Assembly (NCBI RefSeq): GCF_901709675.1
Contig: NC_051099.1
Coordinates: forward strand, 5,768,001 to 5,832,000
DNA length: 64,000 bases
From: Syngnathus acus
Taxonomy: Eukaryota; Chordata; Actinopteri; Syngnathiformes; Syngnathidae
Reading direction: 5' to 3'
The position numbers and the translations under genes are program-made. Each line of letters begins with the position of its first letter. The stretch's first letter is position 1. Below are positions 56,845 through 64,000 of the stretch, piece after piece. A model generated the notes under the pieces. That model was not told the DNA's origin and did not search any database. It worked only from the letters and a program-made list of their open reading frames with translations.

Positions 56845-58052
56845 ATGGATTTAACAAAGATGGGTACGATCCAGCTGCAGAACCCCAACCACCCCACAGC
56901 GCTCCTGCACAAGGCCAACCAGATGCGCCTGGCGGGGACGCTATGCGACGTGGTCATCATGGTGGACAGCCAGGAGTTCCACGCCCACCGGACGGTGTTG
57001 GCCTGCACTAGCAAAATGTTTGAGATCCTCTTCCACCGCAGCAGCCAGCATTACACCCTGGACTTTCTCTCGCCAAAGACCTTCCAACAGATTTTGGACT
57101 ACGCTTACACTGCCACGCTTCAGGCCAAAGTGGAGGACTTGGACGATTTACTGTACGCGGCGGAGATCCTGGAGATCGAGTATTTGGAGGAGCAATGCCT
57201 CAAGATCCTGGAGACCATCCAGTCGTCGGACGAGAACGACGCCGAGGCCGGCGTCAACGACGGCAGCGCCGAGGAGGACGACGAGCGCAAAGGCCAGAAC
57301 GGGGTCAAGAGCGCCCAAAAGCATTCCATGGAGAGTCTCTACCTGTCGGGTGCCATGTCCGGCATGGTGGACCAGAGTCCCTCCGTCTCCACGTCCTTCG
57401 GCGTCTCCAACCTGAGCCCCACCAAGGCCGCGGTGGACAGCCTGATGAGCATCGGGCAGAGCCTGCTTCAGCAAGGCTTCGGGGGCCAGCACGCCAACGC
57501 CCACCACCTGGTGAGCGAGATCAAGACGGAAATGATGCAGGTGGACGCGGGCGGCAACGGCCACGAAAGCGGCGAGTCGGGCGCCTCCAGCAACGGCGAG
57601 CGAAGCGGCGAGGAGCGCAATCGAGACGGGCCGGGCACGCCCACCAGGAGCAGCGTGATCACCAGCGCCCGTGAGCTGCACTACGTCCGCGACGACGGCA
57701 TGGGCGACCCTCAAGCCGACGTGGGCCACATGGGGCTAGAAGCCATGGCCGGGATGGCCGAGAAGCACCTGGCGTCCCTCTACTCGCTCCCGGTCAACCA
57801 CAAAGGCGAGCACGCCATCATGTCCATGCCCGTCTCCATGGCCTCAGCCCTGCCCATGTCGCCGGCCTTGGCCATGTCGGTGGACTTCAGCGCTTACGGC
57901 GGCCTGCTCCCCCAGAGCTTCATCCAGAGGGAGTTCTTCAGCAAGCTGGGCGAGCTGGCGGTGGGCATCAAACCCGACGGCAGGAGCCAGCACGAACGCT
58001 GCAACGTGTGCGGTGCGGAACTTCCCGATAACGACGCCGTGGAGCAGCACAG
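56845..58052 (+). CDS. zbtb16: zbtb16 (PLZF) first coding exon: BTB domain, repression region, start of zinc finger 1
   Basis: 402 full codons plus two bases, ending CACAG|GTAGGA. The start MDLTKMGTIQLQNPNHPTAL and the BTB core LAGTLCDVVIMVDSQEFHAH are nearly identical to human ZBTB16. The BTB domain spans roughly residues 10-125 and mediates dimerisation and corepressor recruitment; the pocket residues D35 and R49 are present. The middle region (about 126-385) keeps MVDQSPSVSTSFGVS, SPTKAAVDSLMSIGQSLLQ, the SUMO-type motif IKTE at K227, and PGTPTRSSVITSARELHY. The region between these blocks has diverged. The exon ends in CNVCGAELPDNDAVEQH, the first part of the first C2H2 finger, whose last histidine must come from the next exon. 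The remaining fingers lie beyond this window. The protein is a nuclear repressor. Confidence 0.97.
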
Positions 58053-61000
58053 GTAGGACCGCTTTGTTTCATTCTGTGCTCTTCTTGCGCTCTTGATAGC
58101 TTTCTTGGCCGGAGTGCTATTTACCGCCGGATCATTGTTGTAAGCGGCTAGTGGCGTCCTGTCGGCTTGTTTTTGTCCTATCGCAAACAACGTTTTAGCG
58201 AGGGCCATCCAGGAAATGGACGCTAGACCCTGAGAGCTTTTAAGGAGGTACTCCCGGGACAGTGTAGCGCTAGCGTGACACTGCTGCCGTCTCAAGGTCT
58301 GCGGCCATTTGCCATCATTTGATTTTTATTTATTTTTTTCTTGCCGTGTCTTTCCTCAATGTTTGCGCAAATCAATGATAATGCCACAGCGGTTAAAGTT
58401 CACTTAAGGATTTGAACTCCGTCACCTCACCTCTCGAATGAATTCCCCCTCCCTCCGGCTTTCGTGGTATGTCGCTTCACTACTGTTACCGTAGAGAGGA
58501 AGAATTTCTTCAAGCAAAAGTTTTGTCGGAGTGAAAGTCAGAGCAACTTTCCGTCACGTCTACCTGTGTTGGCGTTAAGCGACTTTTAAACAAGCTTTCC
58601 AAACTACAAATGGAGTCCAGGCGCGTTTAAAGTAAGACAGACGGCCGGATGGACGGCGGCGGCGGCCGCCTTGAGAAAAGCTTGCCTGCCTGCCGTGTGG
58701 AGCCTTGCTTGTGTTTCAAGAGGAATTTCGTCAATTGCGGCGAGCTGGGAAATCTCGTATCAAAGGAGATTTCCACACAGTTTCGTGCATTGATCTGGCG
58801 GCGCCTCTGCCCCGCAGCATACTAATGGCGTCATTTAGACGCACCGTTGAGACAGCCCAAAATCAAAATGTTGCATCACACGCTTGGGGGAGAAAAAAAA
58901 AAAACACACACAGACACTCCTCGGTTCCTCGGCAAGATGTTTTATTTCAGGCGAGCGGGAGTCGTGTTGCCTTTGACTAATTACGCATCATTTCCCCGCT
59001 GCCACCGTGTCGGGGTCACCGCCGCCTCGGCAACAAACTCGCAGAGTTCACTCGGCGCGGGCGGGTCACGTCAAACACCGGCGGGATTGTTTCCAGATGT
59101 GGCTGGCGCAGGTCACCGGTGTGAGCTGACGCCATCCGCCCGTATATTTACAAGTTGAGCCAGAAAGAAGGCAACGTTTCCTGTTGGGATTCAGTTGCCA
59201 CTCACACGCTGCTTTATATCAAACAAATAGTCATTTGGAATTTCAAACGCTCTCTGCAACTTGGGCCGTAGTTCCTTTTCCGTGAATTTCGCTCTGTGAA
59301 AGGAGTCGAGCGAGCCGTTTATTGGGGAAAAATGAATGCAAGGAGCTTTGTCATAAGAGAAATATTGCCGATATGGTCCCTAGTGTGCAACAAGTAGCTT
59401 GGTCCCCTCTCGTGCAAATGAGCCGTAATGAGCGTAGCGCAGGTGAGAGTTTCCAGAAAGCAATCAGCGCTTGAAATTCCCCAAATATGGCCAGCCGGCG
59501 AGGCGGGCCACTTTGAGATGAGATGAGATGAGGATTTCCTGCTCCTCTCTTTGTGTTTGCTTGTTTGTTCTCGCTATTCCTATTATTGCTTATTTGATTC
59601 AGCGGCGGTGGAAATAATCACGTTCGCATTAACGGCTGCACTCTCATGCTTTGCTGTTCATTACTTCTCGGCGGCGGCATTGGTGGCGGTGCTCGCTCTT
59701 CCGTTTTCTGTCCTTGTGTGGAGGGCGCGCCAATAACCCGCTGCTCCAGGTGTTTAACCAGCGAGCCCGTGGCTCTTATCGGTATCGGCATATCACAGTG
59801 GGAGGGGAAGGTGGGGCGGGGGGGACGTAACCCCCTGGTATCTCTCCGAGCGTAGATTGAGTCCAGATAAAGGCGTGCAGTTTGCAGCAGGTGATAATGT
59901 TGTATGCACATGCGTGCTCTTCCCGTGCAAGGCAACAACTGACCAGTCACCTCTTCCTGCTTAGTATTTGCTCGCCATTCTTTAGCCACCTGAGTGGATC
60001 GTACGTATGTCTATGAAGGAGCCGTTCAAAATCACACCGTGAGCGGCGAGAACCCCCAGGCAAGAGCCGAGGTCCCCCTCGTCCTCCCGATCCGGGGCTG
60101 TAAAGGAGCCGCGTTGACCCGCGGCGAAGCCACGGCCGCTCCCGAGCCAAAACCTCTGGCTGCAGCCCAATTATAGAGCGACTTTAAAAGGCTCCGCTTG
60201 AACGGTAAAGATTTACACCGCCATCGCTCTGATCTCAGACCTGTGCTCTTACCCGACTGTCAGGATAGGGAGATGTATCGATTAGAGACTTGACACGAAG
60301 GGGAGGGGGCCAAGGGGGGCTTGCATCTTGTCAAAGCAACAACACACAGGCACTCAAATGTCCGGTTTTCTTTTTTCGGAGTGTGCTCGCCATGTTAATT
60401 CCTCGGCGGCGGCAACGGCGGCGGTGATGCTCCTATGGAATCGGAGGAAAGCAGGGGGGCTGAGGCAATGATCTAATCGGCAGGCTGATTAGATCACCTC
60501 CCTCCTGAGATAAGCGGTGGAAGGAGGCGCTTGCGCAATAAAAGTAAGCAGCTTGACCCGATGCGGCCAGCCGCCACAGACATAGCCTCGGCCGGCGTGG
60601 CGGGGGGCTACAACACACAGAGGCCCTCATCTTTTTGTCTCTGTGGGGGCCGTGCGGTCTGCAGGGATGGATAAGGAAAACAAACTGTCCTGGGCCTTGC
60701 GCGTGTCCACTTTGGTGTGGTAGAGTTCGGAACGGGAGCTCTCGGGAAGTGCTAATTACAGCGTGTTATCAGATGACGTGCAAATGCGTTATCGGTCTTA
60801 AACGTTCTGATGTCTATCCACTACCCCCTCCCCAAAAAAAAGCTGTCTTGTTTTGGCACCAATCAAAGGAAGCTCGCCGTCTGCATTTAGTAGTGTGTTC
60901 TTTTGCTGTTATTCAACTCCCGCAAGACATCTGTATCAAGGTTTTCCACTTTAGAAAACACACGAAAGAATTACAGCCTCCGAGATGAATAGGTTTTACT

Positions 61001-64000
61001 TAAGAGTTCATAGAACCTTGGACCTGCTCCGCTCCGGGTTCTAATCCCATCAATATCCCATTAGCATCCCCTCTCTGGGTCCCCGCCACATAAAAGGAAA
61101 CGTGCCGCCTTCCCTCCCTCTCTGATTCTGTCACTCTGGCAGACCATAGAGAGGATCTCCACAATGAGTAAATGTGGAAGAGCCAGAGGGCTAAACCGAG
61201 TGTGCTCACAAATATCCTCTGTGTGTGGAGGAGAAAAAAAACAAAAAAAAACTAGGGAGGGCCCCCAGCCTCCCTGGGAAGTATCAAACCGGAGGCCCGA
61301 GCGAGCAGCCTGCAGTGAGAGCTTCTAATTAGCCTCTTTGTTGCTACTTGAATGGCTCGCTAGCGACTGGCAAAAGGGGCCCCAGTGGAGTGATAGCGGC
61401 ACGCTAAGAAGCTAGTCATAAAAATTAGCCCATTCTCTCCGCCGTCACCTGTTGCAAAAGCGCTCTCAGGTAAGAAAGTGAGGCCAGCTAATCCGCCAGT
61501 GGTTTGCGGAGCGTCCGGAAAGCGGCTGGATGCTAAATCAGCCTTTGCCGCTCTGCGCCATCGTAGAGGTCAGGTAGGGGCCCGCAACCAAATCTTAGAG
61601 ACTTTGTATAATTCATGACAATAGTAAGAAGGTAGATATCGAAAAAGGTCCTTCCCGTCCGTGTATGACGACGACTTGTGGCGAGCATCGGAGCGCTTGC
61701 TTTCTCTCTCAGGCCGGCCGGTCCTACACTGAGCTGTAATCCAGGAGGGATCAGTTGGGTAAATCACGGCCGGAAGCTTAAAACCATAATTGATTGATGT
61801 ATTTGCAAATGCATAGGATTTTTTTTTTTGTTGCATCGCATATGACGTTGACCTCCTGGAAATATTTGACAAAAATCCGCAAAAACTATAGGGGCGGAAC
61901 TAGGATATTGCGAGTATGCAAGCGCTTGCGTGATTTGAAGTTGCCCCAATTCTGGATGCAGAGAAAATGAAGCTCCCCCTATAATATGCACAAAGTGTTG
62001 CTTGATCGAAACGCAGTACGACCCAACCCTGGTTTTTGGATTAGCGATGAAAAGATGTTGTTTTTTTTTAGCAACTGTGGCTTAGTTTTGGAAATTGCTT
62101 GAATGTGACACTTGCTGGGTCCTGTCTCTCACGCTCTCAGCCATCTTCAAGGTCTCCCTTGACCGCTTCCAGATTGTTTTTGTGTTTGTCTGTTTGTCCC
62201 TGGGCGAGAATGGGCTAGTAAAAAGGAGGCGGCGGTAGTGTTGGGGGGGTGCAGAAGCCATTCCATTTTGTGGACAGATCGCCCGAGCCGGTGGCTTTGG
62301 CATGTCATGACTCAAGCAGCATCATTTCTGTCACTGCTGTCTAGCCGCCGACCTTACAAATGATGCCGTATACTCGCCACCATATGCCATTAGGCGTGCA
62401 GTAAAGCAGGAGCGATGCCACCCCCCCTCTCCCCCAAACCCCGCCACACTTTTCCGTCACTACTTTCCACCTTTGGGAAAGGAAAAGCAGATTACAGCGT
62501 CCATTCTGGCCGGCTGATGATTCTTTTCCCTTGTTGTCCACCCCCTCCGACACCGCTTGCGTTTTACAGAGTGCCGCTAGCGGCGGCGGAGGGAGGCTTT
62601 CCCTCAGCAGGTGTTTGGGTGCTTATCGGCCACGTCTTGCGCCCCTTATCTCCGGCCCTCAGCTTCCTGCATCCTCTCACTCGCATGCCTCCGAGCGGGG
62701 ATATATTTCACTTAGCCTCTGACCCGAAACCTCCCTCACCGTGTCTTTTCGTCTCTCCGCCCGGTGCAGACGCAACCGGTTACCTGTTTTGCACTTTAGT
62801 CGTTAGTTTGCAAGAAGCGCCCCCACATTGTTGTGAATCATACCAATGGCTGGGGATCACTCACAAATATCTTGAAAGCATCTTTCTTTTTCGACATAAT
62901 TGGAAAAATAGAGCTCTTCGCAATGATTCTTTGCCAGCGCCAATTCAAAGCTGAAGTTATCACTTTGCATTATTCCATGGTGTGTTTATCCCACTTTTGG
63001 GCAAACCGATTGGTCCCGAGCCTTAGCCACGCCTCACAATTTTGGCCTCCCACGCCCCTCGCCGGGGACAAAGGCTAAAGTGTCTTAGGACGAGGTTGCG
63101 CTCCCCTTCGGAGGGGGTTGACCCCCTCGGAGAGCCTAACGGGGAGCCTTCTTTTTTTCCTTCCTAATCCCCCATTCTGAGCTGGCCCAGTGGGGAAGAG
63201 AGCCCGCTGCCTAACGCCCAAAGGGGGCTCTATTGTCAGCATCGGGCTCCGTTACAGTACGCCGGACACAAGGCCGGGTCTCGTCGGGGCCGACCCTGGA
63301 CCTGTTTACAGTATGGCTTTTCATTGGCCGGGTGAAACGGGAACCCGCCGTGGATGAGAGTCCGGAGAGCTATTTGAAGCGACGACCACTGTTTGTGTTC
63401 AGTCAGGCCTCCAGTTTGGGTCAAAGAGCACGGAGGGTTCCAACAGGGGGTGGGGGGGGCAGCAGGGGTTACAGACCTGACTTTTGTCTGTGTGTGTAGG
63501 GGGGGGGGGGTACGTTGCGGCTTGGTAGCGAAACATCCATACATTGATCATCTAAAGTGCCGAGTGAGTCATTTGAAACCAACCTCACGACAGTTACAGC
63601 AGTTTCTCATCACCTAAACAACAAAGAAGAACTTGAATGGACTTGTTTGGCCAACACCTTAATCAGTTCTCCCTCTTCACAAAGTCCAGTTGAAATTTTG
63701 CAACACCTGTTTCTGTATGTATATCATGGAACGCTCATGTCACGTTTATTTTCTGACTGAATCTTCTTCTGTGTGCCTGATTACACTACCCATCAAGTAA
63801 AACCTGTTTGAGAACGAAGCACAAAAGGCTCTCAGGCTGTTTCGATGAGTTGACACCTAAAGCCATAATTGAACGGCAAGACAACTTGGCTGGGATGTGC
63901 CCCGGATTGATCGACAAAACTGGACCCTCTATTGCAGGGATTCCCAAATTGCGTCATGCGTTTTTTAACTCGATTGCATGTTGAACGGGCTCGTGTGTAT
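58053..64000 (+). other. zbtb16: zbtb16 intron 2 (continues past the window)
   Basis: About 5.9 kb of non-coding sequence after the donor. No zinc-finger exon was found in it. Candidate regulatory stretches are the inverted repeat at 60470-60495 and the homeobox/SOX-like cluster near 61320-61435. Short G and C runs occur at 59816-59823, 62420-62430 and 63500-63510. All long frames here lack family resemblance. Confidence 0.8.
60470..60495. promoter_or_regulatory. inverted repeat of GATCTAATC with homeobox-type cores
   Basis: GATCTAATC (60470-60478) and its exact complement GATTAGATC (60487-60495) are separated by eight bases. TAATC/GATTA is the core recognised by bicoid-class homeodomain proteins (OTX, PITX). 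A GATA-type word (AGATAAG) follows within about 20 bases. It may be a bound enhancer element, but this is inference. Confidence 0.3.

Noticed and set aside
57148-57729. 193-codon minus-strand frame across zbtb16 exon 2
   Set aside because: Antisense shadow of a GC-rich coding exon with strong third-position bias; no independent signals.

Overview
The window is vertebrate nuclear DNA, most likely from a ray-finned (teleost) fish. It holds short, GT-AG-spliced exons of two conserved vertebrate genes, several introns of only 69-83 bases, and interspersed repeats typical of fish genomes. Both genes are on the + strand. I saw no gene on the minus strand, apart from a 35-codon transposase remnant inside a repeat. 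The species cannot be named from this sequence, nor can I say which teleost duplicate (a or b) either gene is.

Layout: 1-23066 is non-coding and is read as the large first intron or upstream region of ncam1. From 23067 to 45165 lie the exons of ncam1 (neural cell adhesion molecule 1), from the first Ig-domain exon to the terminal coding exon. Exons are numbered 0-19 as in the classical rodent scheme, where exon 0 carries the signal peptide. Exon 0 was not found with confidence. Exons 1-14 encode five Ig domains and two fibronectin type III domains. The set includes a 30-base VASE microexon in Ig4 (28434-28463). Three alternative C-terminal modules follow: exon 15 (GPI-anchored form, 39784-39866), exon 16 (transmembrane) with 17 and 19 (140-kDa-type form), and exon 18 (43605-43931, added in the 180-kDa-type form). 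All exon phases join without a shift. Exons 1-14, 16, 17 and 19 give about 816 residues after the signal peptide, close to the mammalian 140-kDa form. A long 3' UTR runs to about 48.1 kb.

48.1-54.8 kb is intergenic. At 54.8-55.1 kb there is a likely promoter (GC box, palindromic CRE) and a non-coding first exon of zbtb16 (PLZF). The large first coding exon of zbtb16 (56763-58052) encodes the BTB domain, the middle repression region and the first half of the first C2H2 zinc finger. The other fingers lie beyond the right edge, and 58053-64000 is intron.

The two genes act independently. NCAM1 is a cell-surface adhesion and signalling receptor that carries polysialic acid. ZBTB16 is a BTB zinc-finger transcriptional repressor. 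In human both are on 11q23 with several genes between them; here they are direct neighbours.

Mobile DNA: a 756-bp hAT-type element with a perfect 8-bp target-site duplication and a BED-finger remnant, two related ~410-bp inverted-repeat elements flanking ncam1 exon 1, two short inverted-repeat elements behind the GPI exon, and a ~200-bp TG microsatellite 49 bases after the exon 18 splice donor.
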